A stretch of DNA of 64,000 nt from Thermoanaerobacterium aotearoense (GCF_009905255.1 NZ_CP047602.1:2157501-2221500), one strand, 5' to 3'. Shown: positions 1 through 8,716, counted from the first letter of the stretch. Numbers and translations are program-made. The notes: generated by a model from the letters alone, not told the origin.

Positions 1-1773
1 ATTTATCTCATAAGTCGATCTGTAACTTTTTCCCATGAAGAACTTCTTTATCCTTTTCCCAGCAAAAACTTTCTCCATAAGATCGTAAAAAGCCGTATTT
101 ATCCCCTTATCAAGTGTTTGGTTCACATCTCCCAATATGGTAAATTTGGCATCACGAAAACTCAATTTAAATATCTCATAAAAAATCTGTGAATAGTCTT
201 GTGCTTCATCAATCACAACGTGTTTTATTTGTTTGTAAGCCGTAACTCCTTCCACCTTGTACTTCAAATATAATATAGGCCCAATGTCTTCGTAATACAC
301 TTTTCCATCATCTATGTTTTTACAAGTCAATTCGGCTATCTTAAAAAAATCTTCAGATAAATCTAAGTTTAGCCCGGATGAAAGCCTTTTAAACAAATCT
401 TTATCAGCAAATAGCAATCTATAAATATCTAAGAAATTGATATCTGTAAAACTATTTACTTGCTTTTTAATCCTCCTCATTTCTTTTATTGACAAAAAAC
501 GGCTGTATGCCTTTACTTCAAATTCATGTCCTTTGCGATCTTCAACAAATCTTTCAATTTTAGAAAGCCTTTCTTTTCTAAAAGGATGAATTTTATCAAA
601 TATCTTCATTTCTAATCTTTTAAGCCTTTTTTTAATTGGCCGGTTCATCTTGTCATTTAAAAATTCATTCTTTAACTCATACCTATTGTATAAGACTTTA
701 CCATCGTAATACACATCTTTAAACTCTATCATATTCCTTTCATAGTATGATAAAAGTCTGTCTAAAACCATAATAAATTCTGAAGAATTTTTAAGTCTTG
801 CAGAATCCAACATGACTTTGTCTTCACACGATGAAAGCCTTTCTACATAATCGGACCTTTCCTCAACGAGTACCACATCGCCTATGGCATTTTTCACAAA
901 ATCCTCAAAGATAATTTCATTTACATTTTCTTCGCCCAACTCTGGCAGCACATTTTTTATATATTGACTAAAAATTTTATTAGGTGAAATTATGAGTATA
1001 TCATCTTTCTTTAAATTTTTATCTTTTTCAAAATAAAGCAAATAGGCTATCCTATGCAATGCTATTGAAGTTTTTCCACTTCCCGCAACACCTTGAACCA
1101 CTAAAACATCTCCATCTACATCTCTTATTATCTTATCTTGTTCTTTTTGAATAGTTTCGACAATTGTCCTCATCTTCGCTGTAGAATTACGCCCTAAGGC
1201 TTCTCTTAAAATTTCGTCGTCTATTACTACATTGCAGTCAAAGTAATATTTTAGCTTTTGATTCTCAATCTTGTACTGACGCTTTAACACTACATCTCCT
1301 TCTATAATCCCGTCTGGAGCTTCGTAAAAGGCTCTGCCTTTTTCAAACCTGTAAAACACACTTGATATGGGCGCTCTCCAATCGTATACGATAATATCAA
1401 ATGTGTCTGGATCTCTTAAAGTCCTAAGCCCTATGTATATTTTTTCTAATAAATCTGAACCGCTTTCTACAAAATCAAATCTGCCGAAATAAGGAGAGCT
1501 AACCATTTTATTCAATGATTTAAGATTTTTTAAAATTTCATTATAGTACACAATATGTTTTTTAAGCTCATTGATATATGGGTTCACTTCTACTAATCTA
1601 TCAAAATTGTTAGGTGTGGTCGGTGCATAATTTAAAACTTCTTCTTTAAGCTTTCTTATATCTGACTTTTCCACCATAATCATTTGTTTCAATCTGTATA
1701 TTTCATCTTCAATAAAATCGATAGTCCTGTTAAGGTACTTCAACTCCAATTGATAATCATTAGTTCGCTCCAT
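1..1773 (-). CDS. HelD-like UvrD-family ATP-dependent helicase, partial
   Basis: About 590 residues are visible; the C-terminus lies beyond the left edge of the window. The protein opens MERTNDYQLELKYL with a charged helical N-terminus, as in HelD proteins. It carries a Walker A motif GVAGSGKTSIALHR followed later by VVIDEAQDYSQ (the DExx box) and ILGDVNQTL. HelD proteins are superfamily 1 helicase-like ATPases that release stalled RNA polymerase from DNA; that role is family knowledge. The start ATG at 1773 is preceded by AAGGGAGTGGTAAA on the minus strand. It stands alone, divergent from nothing obvious, with the DUF1294 gene upstream in the same direction. UvrD/RecB-like nucleases are less likely because of the N-terminal arrangement. 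Confidence 0.85.
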   Translation of the reverse strand, partial: MERTNDYQLELKYLNRTIDFIEDEIYRLKQMIMVEKSDIRKLKEEVLNYAPTTPNNFDRLVEVNPYINELKKHIVYYNEILKNLKSLNKMVSSPYFGRFDFVESGSDLLEKIYIGLRTLRDPDTFDIIVYDWRAPISSVFYRFEKGRAFYEAPDGIIEGDVVLKRQYKIENQKLKYYFDCNVVIDDEILREALGRNSTAKMRTIVETIQKEQDKIIRDVDGDVLVVQGVAGSGKTSIALHRIAYLLYFEKDKNLKKDDILIISPNKIFSQYIKNVLPELGEENVNEIIFEDFVKNAIGDVVLVEERSDYVERLSSCEDKVMLDSARLKNSSEFIMVLDRLLSYYERNMIEFKDVYYDGKVLYNRYELKNEFLNDKMNRPIKKRLKRLEMKIFDKIHPFRKERLSKIERFVEDRKGHEFEVKAYSRFLSIKEMRRIKKQVNSFTDINFLDIYRLLFADKDLFKRLSSGLNLDLSEDFFKIAELTCKNIDDGKVYYEDIGPILYLKYKVEGVTAYKQIKHVVIDEAQDYSQIFYEIFKLSFRDAKFTILGDVNQTLDKGINTAFYDLMEKVFAGKRIKKFFMGKSYRSTYEIN

Positions 1774-1906
1774 TTTACCACTCCCTTTTAAGACTTCGAT
1801 CGTTTATGTTGATATATTTTCTGTGGATATTGTGGATAAGTTTGTTAATAACTGAAATTCAATTACTATCAATGTGCATTACATGTTAGCATATAAAATA
1901 TCTTTT

Positions 1907-2197
1907 CTAAAAATGATTGATGCTTAAAATCTTATGCAAAAAGTATAAAGACAGTATATTTGTAAATACAGCCAAAGGTACTAAAACTTTGAAGCTTATG
2001 TGCTTTGTCTTATGGTGGAATATGTACATACCGCAAAAAACGCCTATACCTCCCAGCAAAAATGATAAAAGAAAAAGAGTTCTTTCTTTAATCCTCCACT
2101 TTTCATGAGTAGCTTTGTACTTGTCTATGCCCATAATGGCAAACGTAATAATATTCCACACAAAGATAATTAACCAAAATACTTTCACAATATTCAT
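1907..2197 (-). CDS. DUF1294 small membrane protein
   Basis: A 96-residue protein with an N-terminal hydrophobic segment (about residues 5-23), then MGIDKYKA, KWRIKERTLF, a GGIGVFCGMYIFHHKTKH core and a last hydrophobic stretch (about 68-90). The order D-K, R-I-x-E, GG-x-G-x-x-x-G-M, H-K-T-K is the signature of DUF1294, whose function is unknown. Three or so membrane segments are predicted by eye. The start ATG is preceded on the minus strand by an A/G-rich stretch. No operon partner is evident. Confidence 0.85.
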   Translation of the reverse strand: MNIVKVFWLIIFVWNIITFAIMGIDKYKATHEKWRIKERTLFLLSFLLGGIGVFCGMYIFHHKTKHISFKVLVPLAVFTNILSLYFLHKILSINHF

Positions 2198-2350
2198 CCG
2201 CCTTTTTTTAAGTTTAATTTTATTTTAAAACAAAACTATAAAAAAATAAAACAACAAAAATTTATTACTATCAAAATACTGTGATTTAAATCACAGTATT
2301 TCAATGTGATTTATTGTATACTGAAAATAGAAAAAAGGAGGATGTATATT

Positions 2351-3103
2351 ATGGAAAATAGAGTCGATAAATTAGCAGACGTACTTAGAAGGCTTAACAA
2401 TAGCGAAGATCCTGAGACGGTAAAAAGCGAGGCAAAAGAATTGATAGAAGACCTTACTGCTGAAGAACTATCTTTAGCAGAGCAAAAGCTAGTTGATGAA
2501 GGAATGCAGGCAGAAGAATTGAGAGGACTTTGTTCCGTTCACATGGAAATGCTGGAAGGACAGTTAAACGGCTTGAAAGAATCTTTGCCTCACGATCACG
2601 TATTGCAAACACTTATATTAGAACACGATGAAATACTAAAGCTTCTTGACAAATTAGAGCTTTTAAACATAAAGATTCAGAAGATGTCGTCCCCACAAGA
2701 AGACAGAGCCTTGTTATCAGATTTAAATGAAACTGCAGAAGGCATTTTAAGCGCTGAAAAGCACCACAAAAGAGAAGAAGATGTATTGTTCCCTGAGCTT
2801 GAAAAGTTGGGTATAACAGGTCCAACAAGGATAATGCGGCTTGAACACGATGAAATAAGATTAAGGAAAAGAAGTTTGGTAGAGCTTGCAAATAACGTTG
2901 ACTACATCGATTTTGCAGATTTTAAATACAGAGTGAAAGAACTATCAAGCTACATCGTATTTAATATGAGAGATCACATCTTTAAAGAAAATTACATCTT
3001 ATATCCCACAGCCTATGAGGCAATCGTCGATGATAATTTATGGGCTGACATGAAAAATAGGTGCGATGAAATAGGATACTGCCCATTTACACCGTTAAAG
3101 TAA
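2351..3103 (+). CDS. DUF438 plus hemerythrin HHE domain protein
   Basis: The start at 2351 (MENRVDKLAD) is chosen because AAAGGAGGATG lies about 10 bases upstream; earlier in-frame ATGs lack such a site. Residues 1-75 match DUF438 (SEDPETVKSEAKELIEDL, EEGMQ-type turn, LCSVHMEM). Residues about 80-240 form a helical hemerythrin-like bundle with LEHDEIL, HHKREEDVLFPELE, RLEHDEIRL and an HIFKENYILYP end, supplying the His/Glu ligands for a di-iron site. Many DUF438 proteins continue into a PAS domain; this one stops without it. It probably senses or binds O2, NO or iron in the cytoplasm; that is inference. It converges on a second hemerythrin gene across a shared terminator. Confidence 0.85.
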   Translation: MENRVDKLADVLRRLNNSEDPETVKSEAKELIEDLTAEELSLAEQKLVDEGMQAEELRGLCSVHMEMLEGQLNGLKESLPHDHVLQTLILEHDEILKLLDKLELLNIKIQKMSSPQEDRALLSDLNETAEGILSAEKHHKREEDVLFPELEKLGITGPTRIMRLEHDEIRLRKRSLVELANNVDYIDFADFKYRVKELSSYIVFNMRDHIFKENYILYPTAYEAIVDDNLWADMKNRCDEIGYCPFTPLK

Positions 3104-3106
3104 TTT

Positions 3107-3141
3107 ACAAGGTGGCGCTTTAGTGCCACCTTGTTTTTTAT
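3107..3141. terminator. bidirectional intrinsic terminator
   Basis: ACAAGGTGGC pairs with GCCACCTTGT around a short loop, extendable by a G-T and a C-G pair. T runs follow it on the plus strand and A runs precede it. It sits between two convergent hemerythrin-type genes and can serve both. Confidence 0.85.
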
Positions 3142-3533
3142 TGCTTTTCTGCATATAACCTATCATCTTTCAATATGTGCTTTTCAATCCAATCCACCAA
3201 AAAGTTTAAAATGTCTTTTATGTATTCGTCTTGATTTTGATCTATCTTATCTAAGTCTATGTTGTTGATCTTCTCTTTAAAATCATCGTGCAACACTTTA
3301 TGAGAAAGCAACTTTTTAAAGCCTATGCTTTTCATGTAGTTTTCTTCATAGTCAAAATGGTAAATCGTATAATCTTTCAGATCTTTTATTATGTCTACAA
3401 TATGATCGTATTTATCAATGGCAAATTCATTCTTCAATAAATCGTACGCTTCGTTTGCAATATCAAAAAGCCTCTTATGCTGCTTATCAATCTCGCCAAT
3501 GCCAAGCCTGAAATCTTCTTTCCAAGTTATCAT
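3138..3533 (-). CDS. bacteriohemerythrin
   Basis: A 131-residue single-domain hemerythrin. The ligand pattern is complete: IDKQHKRLF, HFDYEENYM, HKVLHDDF and a C-terminal KHILKDD. The opening ITWKEDFRLGIGEID is also typical. Such proteins bind O2 at a non-heme di-iron centre in the cytoplasm. AGGAGGAGATTAA precedes the ATG. Having two hemerythrin-fold proteins convergent at one locus suggests shared use in O2 or NO handling, although no co-transcription is possible in this orientation. Confidence 0.9.
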   Translation of the reverse strand: MITWKEDFRLGIGEIDKQHKRLFDIANEAYDLLKNEFAIDKYDHIVDIIKDLKDYTIYHFDYEENYMKSIGFKKLLSHKVLHDDFKEKINNIDLDKIDQNQDEYIKDILNFLVDWIEKHILKDDRLYAEKQ

Positions 3534-3672
3534 TTAATCTCCTCCCCATAATTTTTTTATAATTTTAACATATATATAATTTACGAACAATATCATAAAA
3601 AATTTTTCACTGGTCTTAAAATCAAAAAAATTGTATAATAGATACGGTGTAAATATTATTTGGGGTGATCAT

Positions 3673-4476
3673 ATGAAATACAAAATGGTTGTAGCAGACG
3701 CAGATGGAACTTTGTTAGATGACAAAAAAAAGATCTCTGAAGCCACGAAAAATAGTGTAAAAAAGTTTCGCAATATTGGAGGTATTTTTACATTAGCAAC
3801 AGGTAGGGGCATCATATCAGCAACTCCATACATAAAAGAACTTGATATCGATGTGCCTGTCATACTTTTTAACGGATGTGTAATATACGATCACATAAAT
3901 AAAAGAATACTGCATGAAAATTATCTTTCTGATGATTTGTACAAGCTTATAGCAAAAAAATGGCAAGAGGGAAAATACGACGTAGACATTCTTGTATACA
4001 GTATAGACGGCATATTTGTCAATAAGATATCCGATTTCATCAAATCATACATGGAAATAGAACACGTAAAATGCGATTTAATCGAAGATCTCAGCAAACT
4101 TGATAAAATTATAAAGGTGCTTTTCAGAGGAAATAGAAACACATCTTTAGAGCTTGTAGACGAAATAAGGCAGTTATCCAATGAACCATTTACATGCGTA
4201 CAGTCAGACGAATATTTTATAGAAATTCTCCCTTACGGCATTACAAAAGGATCTGCACTCATAAAATTATGTGATATTCTCAATGTAGACATTAATCAGG
4301 TTGTAGCAATAGGCGATCAAGACAATGACAAAGAAATGATAATCAAAGCAGGATTTGGTGTCGCTATGGGAAATGCTGATGATGTCATAAAAAGTAGTGC
4401 TAATTATGTGACAAAATCTAATTTAGAAGATGGTGTCAGCGATATAATAGAAAAAATTATACAGGATGAACTTTAA
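3673..4476 (+). CDS. Cof-type HAD-IIB phosphatase
   Basis: About 267 residues. The start at 3673 (MKYKMVVADADGTLL) is preferred because GGGGTGATC lies just upstream and the HAD motif I would otherwise be buried. Motif I is DADGTLLDD, motif II FTLATGR, motif III a lysine in the GITKGSAL block, and motif IV IGDQDNDKEMI followed by GVAMGNA. This is the Cof/IIB subfamily with a large cap domain, cytoplasmic, acting on sugar phosphates or flavin/nucleotide phosphates; the substrate cannot be read from sequence. It is monocistronic with its own terminator. Confidence 0.9.
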   Translation: MKYKMVVADADGTLLDDKKKISEATKNSVKKFRNIGGIFTLATGRGIISATPYIKELDIDVPVILFNGCVIYDHINKRILHENYLSDDLYKLIAKKWQEGKYDVDILVYSIDGIFVNKISDFIKSYMEIEHVKCDLIEDLSKLDKIIKVLFRGNRNTSLELVDEIRQLSNEPFTCVQSDEYFIEILPYGITKGSALIKLCDILNVDINQVVAIGDQDNDKEMIIKAGFGVAMGNADDVIKSSANYVTKSNLEDGVSDIIEKIIQDEL

Positions 4477-4503
4477 AAAAGCCGGTAAAACCGGCTTTTT
4501 TTT
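4475..4503 (+). terminator. intrinsic terminator after HAD gene
   Basis: GCCGG-TAAAA-CCGGC stem flanked by six A and eight T. It overlaps the stop codon of the facing secreted hydrolase gene and may serve both directions. Confidence 0.85.
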
Positions 4504-5758
4504 AATGGCTATTCTGGAAGTCGTATACCATTTTTGAGATTTCTCTTATTACAGTATAGGCATCTGAATTATCAGATCCGTCAACATTATTGCCCATCAC
4601 CGTCAATATATACGGTTTTGACGGATAAAATACTATCGCAGTATCATTTACCACATTGGAAAGATTGCCAATCTTATGAGCAACAGTTATATTGCTTGGC
4701 AAAGGATATGATATCCTATCGTTATAAATAGTATTTTCAAGATAACTTAGAAGCTCCCCTGACGTACTGCTGTATGCATTTGCATAATTTAATATATCCT
4801 CCATGTAGATGCTTAAATCCCTTGGAGATGTAACATTATCTGAATATGGCACAACATAAGCACCTAAACTTTTTATGAAATTCAAATAATTGTCATATCC
4901 TACAACTCTCATCAACATATTTGATGCTATATTGTCGCTTTCTTCTATAGATTTTTTTGAAAGCTCCCTAATTGTATAATAAGTTCCAACAGGATCGTAC
5001 TGTATAGAACCTGAACCACCTTCATAATCCTGTGATGTATACTGGACTTCCATATTCGGATCTATTTTCCCTTCGGTTATAAGTGTATACACATAAAAAT
5101 TTAGAGGTACTTTATATGTGCTGGCAGCAATAAAGGATCCATAACCATTTATATCAAAAGTCTCGCCAGAATTTAAGTCTATGAAGTATACTCCGTAATT
5201 TCCTGTATGCTGACTAAGCAGCGTCTCAATATTGTCTTTAAGCTGCTGATAATTAGAGGCATTGTCAAGCTGTTGCGGTACTGTCACTGGCGGATGTGGT
5301 ATAAGCAACTTCTCGCCAACGTATAAAGACGCATTGTCACTCAGTCCGTTTTCATCCAGAATATCTTGAACAGATGTCCCGTATTTTTTCGCTATGAAAT
5401 AGATATTGTCATTTGGTTGTACATCATAGACGACTGGATTTTCCCACAAACCATTTTGAATAGCATTGTAAGTATTAGGTCCTACAATTCCGTCTACAAC
5501 CAAATTTTCTGCTTTTTGAAAATCTAATACTCCATTTAATGTGTTGTTGCCAAAAATACCATCGATAGTACCTGTATTAAAGCCAATACTATTTAATATG
5601 CTTTGTAGCTCTGATACATCAGTGCCGTAGGTCCCAGTGTACAACAATCTTGAACCGAACTGAAACTGCGGAAGTCCGTTATCACCGTATGATATGACAG
5701 GCATGAAAACTACAGCTAACATTAATAGATATAAAAACAACATTTTAATCTTACGCAA
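4502..5758 (-). CDS. secreted serine hydrolase (beta-lactamase class A-like) with peptidoglycan-binding and LysM modules
   Basis: The 418-residue protein begins with a signal peptide (KIKMLFLYLLMLAVVFMPVI). A peptidoglycan-binding type 1 repeat follows (about 40-100, GTDVSELQSIL, FGNNTLNGVLDFQ), then a LysM module (about 108-154, YDVQPNDNIYFIAKKYG). The C-terminal half (about 175-415) is class A beta-lactamase-like: STYK at 213-216 for the SxxK serine, SDN near 275, and KIG near 365 for KTG. The omega-loop Glu of true class A enzymes is not obvious. It is therefore more likely a cell-wall-anchored DD-peptidase or esterase-like enzyme than a resistance enzyme. It acts outside the cell on the wall. 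Confidence 0.85.
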   Translation of the reverse strand: MRKIKMLFLYLLMLAVVFMPVISYGDNGLPQFQFGSRLLYTGTYGTDVSELQSILNSIGFNTGTIDGIFGNNTLNGVLDFQKAENLVVDGIVGPNTYNAIQNGLWENPVVYDVQPNDNIYFIAKKYGTSVQDILDENGLSDNASLYVGEKLLIPHPPVTVPQQLDNASNYQQLKDNIETLLSQHTGNYGVYFIDLNSGETFDINGYGSFIAASTYKVPLNFYVYTLITEGKIDPNMEVQYTSQDYEGGSGSIQYDPVGTYYTIRELSKKSIEESDNIASNMLMRVVGYDNYLNFIKSLGAYVVPYSDNVTSPRDLSIYMEDILNYANAYSSTSGELLSYLENTIYNDRISYPLPSNITVAHKIGNLSNVVNDTAIVFYPSKPYILTVMGNNVDGSDNSDAYTVIREISKMVYDFQNSH

Positions 5759-5876
5759 ACCGCATTCCCCCTTTCCGGTATATTATATAATATATATTTT
5801 TATATGTCATTAGTATATGCGAACCTTGATTTCCATAATATATCATTAATAAAAGACTTTATCGCTTGAAAATCAA

Positions 5877-5915
5877 AAGCCTCAGAAACATATTCCAAAC
5901 ATGTATCTGAGGCTT
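5877..5915 (-). terminator. intrinsic terminator after GNAT gene
   Basis: On the minus strand AAGCCTCAGA pairs with TCTGAGGCTT around a partly paired loop, followed by TTTTGATTTTC. It lies 22 bases beyond the stop of the GNAT gene. Confidence 0.7.
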
Positions 5916-5937
5916 CTTCTAATCTATCTACAAAAAC

Positions 5938-6459
5938 TTACGTAAAGAATTCATCAAACCTTTTTGCAAGATCCATCAATGCTTTATCATGTACTCTATA
6001 TACAGTCCACTCGTCCATAGGTACAGCACCTATTTGCCTATAAAATTTAATAGAAGGCTCATTCCAGTCGAGACAGCTCCATTCAAGCCTGCCGCAATTT
6101 CTTTCCAAGGCTAATTTAGCCAAAAACGCCAACATTATTTTGCCAAATCCTTTACCTCTCATCTCAGGCTTTATGTACAAATCCTCAAGATAAATGCCAG
6201 GTCGCCCTAAAAATGTAGAAAAATTGTGAAAAAACAATGCAAATCCTACAGGTTCTCCATCGTACTCCCCTATGACGACTTCTGCCACTTTACGTTCAAA
6301 TAGAAATTCTTTTAATAGTTCCTCTGTCGCCACAACTTCTGACAAAAGTTTTTCATATTCCGCCAGATCCTTTATAAAGTTTAATATAAGCGGTACATCA
6401 CTTTCTACTGCAAATCTTACTTTGAATCTGTTATCTTTTTCACCTGCCAAATCTTTCAT
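5938..6459 (-). CDS. GNAT family N-acetyltransferase
   Basis: About 173 residues. ATG at 6459 (MKDLAGEKDN) follows AGGAGG by 11 bases; the upstream in-frame GTG would sit inside that site. The acetyl-CoA-binding segment is seen as LYIKPEMRGKGFGKIMLAFLAKLA, followed by WSCLDWNEPSIKFYRQIGA, which resembles the diamine acetyltransferase group. The substrate is not determinable. It ends with its own terminator. A decayed RimJ-like gene lies directly upstream. Confidence 0.85.
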   Translation of the reverse strand: MKDLAGEKDNRFKVRFAVESDVPLILNFIKDLAEYEKLLSEVVATEELLKEFLFERKVAEVVIGEYDGEPVGFALFFHNFSTFLGRPGIYLEDLYIKPEMRGKGFGKIMLAFLAKLALERNCGRLEWSCLDWNEPSIKFYRQIGAVPMDEWTVYRVHDKALMDLAKRFDEFFT

Positions 6460-6478
6460 TATTTTGTGCACCTCCTAA

Positions 6479-6840
6479 TCACACTTTGTCGTTTAATAAA
6501 ACCATGTGTATATGGTCTTCCCATTTACCATTAATTTTCAGATATTTATATGCTATTCCTTCATTGTAAAATCCTAATTTTTCGACTACTTTTAATGATG
6601 GCTTATTTTTGGGCATGATATTCGCTTCAATTCTGTGCAACTTAAAATCATTAAAAATTATATCAATTCCTCTTTTAACCGCTTCAGTAGTATACCCATT
6701 TTTGATTTCATCTTTGTCTAATTTATACCCCAAATGACATGATAAGAATGCGCCTTTTACGATTTTTGTGAATAATATTTTCGATTACGTAAAGCCTTTT
6801 TGCATCAGGAACAAATACCAAATATATTGCCGAAAAGTCT
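6479..6840 (-). pseudogene. RimJ/RimL-like acetyltransferase, C-terminal remnant with frameshift
   Basis: The 3' part encodes GYKLDKDEIKNGYTTEAV, HRIEANIMPKNKPSLKVVEK and KINGKWEDH, a clear match to the C-terminal half of ribosomal-protein or alanine N-acetyltransferases. Reading upstream in the same frame gives FTKIVKGAFLSCHLGYKL, the expected continuation, but the frame then meets TAA near 6785. The expected upstream sequence is found in another frame of the neighbouring reading frame (IYLVFVPDAKRLYVIEN). A one-base-type frameshift near 6770 therefore separates the halves, and the true N-terminus is missing. Not expected to be functional. Confidence 0.7.
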
Positions 6841-7157
6841 TCTTTCTTTTTTAAAATAATATTTATATTTAGATTTAAATCTGGCATGTATTCATTTGGA
6901 ATAGTTAGAGAATTTAGGACATGATTTATTGCTGATTCTATTGACGTATTATTACCATCGTTCCATTTTAAAGATAGCTCAATATCATCACTGCTTTTAA
7001 AATCAAATATGTGATATCTCTCACCATCTACATGAAAACTTGGACCACTGTCTTTTGAATAAACTTCCTTATATGTGCTAGTCAACTTTATTGACCAATT
7101 CATATAAATAATTTCAGTATAAGGTTTTTTTTTCAATGTTTTAAATACAGATGCCAC
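6723..7157 (-). CDS. hypothetical chimeric reading frame
   Basis: A 144-codon open frame of unrecognised origin. Its last 35 or so codons overlap the RimJ-like remnant and read as the misframed upstream part of it. The first hundred residues (SFHVDGERYHIFDFKSSDD, SIESAINHVLNSLTIPNEY) match nothing I recognise. The only start is a GTG without a Shine-Dalgarno sequence, and the frame stays open further upstream (FSTVLVVASVF). This looks like the end of a lost membrane-anchored or secreted protein joined to acetyltransferase debris. Confidence 0.3.
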   Translation of the reverse strand: MASVFKTLKKKPYTEIIYMNWSIKLTSTYKEVYSKDSGPSFHVDGERYHIFDFKSSDDIELSLKWNDGNNTSIESAINHVLNSLTIPNEYMPDLNLNINIILKKKEDFSAIYLVFVPDAKRLYVIENIIHKNRKRRILIMSFGV

Positions 7158-7264
7158 TACTAATACAGTACTAAATGATATATCAATAGCAAAACGCTAA
7201 TTAAAAATACTGATACTTTTCTCACCACTCATTACTCCTAACTATCTAATTTGAAATTACCAAT

Positions 7265-7336
7265 TTATCTGTCCCATAATAGCTGTACTAAGTCAAGTAT
7301 TTCTCTGCCTTCACTTATAAATTCAAAATTGCTCAT
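7265..7336 (-). pseudogene. GNAT N-terminal remnant, 23 codons
   Basis: AGGAGGATTGTATATG starts a frame MSNFEFISEGREILDLVQLL ending at TAA after 23 codons. FISEGREILDLVQLLWD resembles the opening of a GNAT family (usually ...IQPLWEKLNEHH). The translation signals are intact but the gene body is gone, showing a deletion. Confidence 0.45.
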
Positions 7337-7381
7337 ATACAATCCTCCTGAAATTCAGAATTTCTTAATACTTTATAGCAA

Positions 7382-7891
7382 TTAATTTAAACCGTCAAAT
7401 GAAAAAATAGTACCGTCTTCATTTTTCATCTGATTTATATATTTTTTAATCAATATAACTTTTTCTACTCTACCCATTTTTAGATACGCCTCACATTCAT
7501 ATTCCAAATCTAAAACAGGAATTCTCATATCTTGTAGAGTTATATATCTTTTATATTTTTCTAAATTCACCGGTTCTTCCCATGTACCATTTATATTTTT
7601 TTGTATGTCCCCCATGATTTCAACCTTTATACCATCGATTTCAAGGCGGCCAAAGTGCGATGATATTTTGCCATTAGATGAAAAACATACTTTTGCTATA
7701 ACAAATTCTTTGAAGCATTCCTCTATCTTATATGCACCTTCTTTGTCAGTTTGAATATCTACATCATTTGGCTTAAAAGGAATACCTTGAATAGCAAAAG
7801 CAGTACTTCCTGTAATAACCCAATTTATATTTGTGTCATTTAATTTTTCATATATCTTCCGTAATACATTCATATGTCCTTGTGGAACCAT
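7382..7891 (-). CDS. nucleotidyltransferase-fold protein
   Basis: A 169-residue protein with VITGSTAFAIQG and KPNDVDIQTDKEG, the GS...DxD pattern of the nucleotidyltransferase superfamily (lincosamide/kanamycin NTase-like and MNT antitoxin-like). A third acidic position is likely in GIKVEIMGD. The start ATG follows GTGGTGAGATA. No HEPN partner is adjacent, so a toxin-antitoxin role is not supported; an antibiotic- or nucleotide-modifying role is possible. It sits among acetyltransferase remnants. Confidence 0.65.
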   Translation of the reverse strand: MVPQGHMNVLRKIYEKLNDTNINWVITGSTAFAIQGIPFKPNDVDIQTDKEGAYKIEECFKEFVIAKVCFSSNGKISSHFGRLEIDGIKVEIMGDIQKNINGTWEEPVNLEKYKRYITLQDMRIPVLDLEYECEAYLKMGRVEKVILIKKYINQMKNEDGTIFSFDGLN

Positions 7892-7962
7892 TATCTCACC
7901 ACTTTAGTGTAAAATTTTCTTAGATGAAAAAGCAGGAAAATAGCGATAATATTATATAGAAA

Positions 7963-8128
7963 TAAGACCTCACCATCCTCCCAAAAGGATGAGTTAGCAA
8001 ATAAATAGGAAGGTGAGGTCTTATAAAAATAATTCTACATGCACTTCAAAAATTCCTGCTTGCCGTAGAAAAAATTATTGGATTACTTGATAGAAAATAT
8101 ACAACAGCTGTAATCCTTCCACATCTAT
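7963..8128 (+). other. inverted repeat plus short transposase-like remnant
   Basis: TAAGACCTCACC at 7963-7974 is repeated inverted as GGTGAGGTCTTA at 8012-8023, with a smaller hairpin (ATCCTCC/AAAAGGAT region) between. Immediately after, the plus strand encodes IILHALQKFLLAVEKIIGLL then stops at TAA about 30 codons on. This looks like the start of an insertion-sequence transposase that was cut short. The family is uncertain. Confidence 0.35.
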
Positions 8129-8129
8129 T

Positions 8130-8425
8130 CATAGCTAGATAAGTACTATGACCTCTGCTGACTTCTCAAGGTTCAGCCATACATCACTGTATGTGTTGTC
8201 ATTTCATAGTTTACTTTAATGACTTGTCCTTGAGACCTACCCAGGTAAGAGCGATAACTTTCCTCCCATATATCTTAAAGTTTATTGTATGGGAGCCAAT
8301 AGTAGTTTCCGTGCCTCACCCACTGCAGACTTTCACCGCCTAGCTATCGCCCATGCCGGGTCACGTGAAAGCCAGCGCCTTTAGACGCTGGCTAGTAACA
8401 GAAGCGTATAAGTTCAAAGCAAACC
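8130..8425 (-). mobile_element. group II intron remnant (5' structured part, no ORF)
   Basis: On the minus strand the stretch contains GGCGGTGAAAGTCTGCAG, CTGGGTAGGTCTCAAGG and GAAGTCAGCAGAGGTCATAG. These are blocks that, from memory, lie upstream of the reverse-transcriptase ORF in bacterial group II introns. A GC-rich hairpin AGCCAGCG/CGCTGGCT near 8381-8400 fits a folded RNA. The intron-encoded protein and the catalytic 3' end are absent; the sequence passes into the transposase-like remnant at about 8130. It cannot splice. Confidence 0.5.
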
Positions 8426-8449
8426 ACCCATTAGATGGGCAGTCATGAT

Positions 8450-8677
8450 TTACAAGTATTTTTTTATATCTTCCACTGACGGAACTCTTCCCATCACTTT
8501 TACCTGCTCATCCACTACTAGCGCAGGCGTTTTCATTACACCATAAGACATAATGTCCTTAAAATCCTGCACTTTTTCAATAGTGGCTTTAATACCCATT
8601 TCTTTTACAGCCTCCCTGACATTAGCCTCTAATTTTTTACAATTAGCACATCCTGAACCTAAAATTTTAATTACCAT
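8450..8677 (-). CDS. small thioredoxin-fold redox protein
   Basis: A 75-residue protein beginning MVIKILGSGCANCKKL; the start at 8677 follows AAGGAGGATTTTCTT. The CANC motif is the CxxC redox centre, and YGVMKTPALVVDE contains the conserved cis-proline before an alanine. This is the compact archaeal/clostridial thioredoxin type often found beside ArsP-like permeases. It is the last gene of an arsR-permease-(ferredoxin-like)-thioredoxin series on the minus strand. It may reduce the metalloid or its transporter; this is inference from context. Confidence 0.85.
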   Translation of the reverse strand: MVIKILGSGCANCKKLEANVREAVKEMGIKATIEKVQDFKDIMSYGVMKTPALVVDEQVKVMGRVPSVEDIKKYL

Positions 8678-8716
8678 AAGAAAATCCTCCTTCATTAATT
8701 GATATTTTTATCACTA

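Noticed and set aside
7382..7891. MNT-HEPN toxin-antitoxin pair
   Set aside because: The nucleotidyltransferase-like gene has no HEPN partner adjacent.
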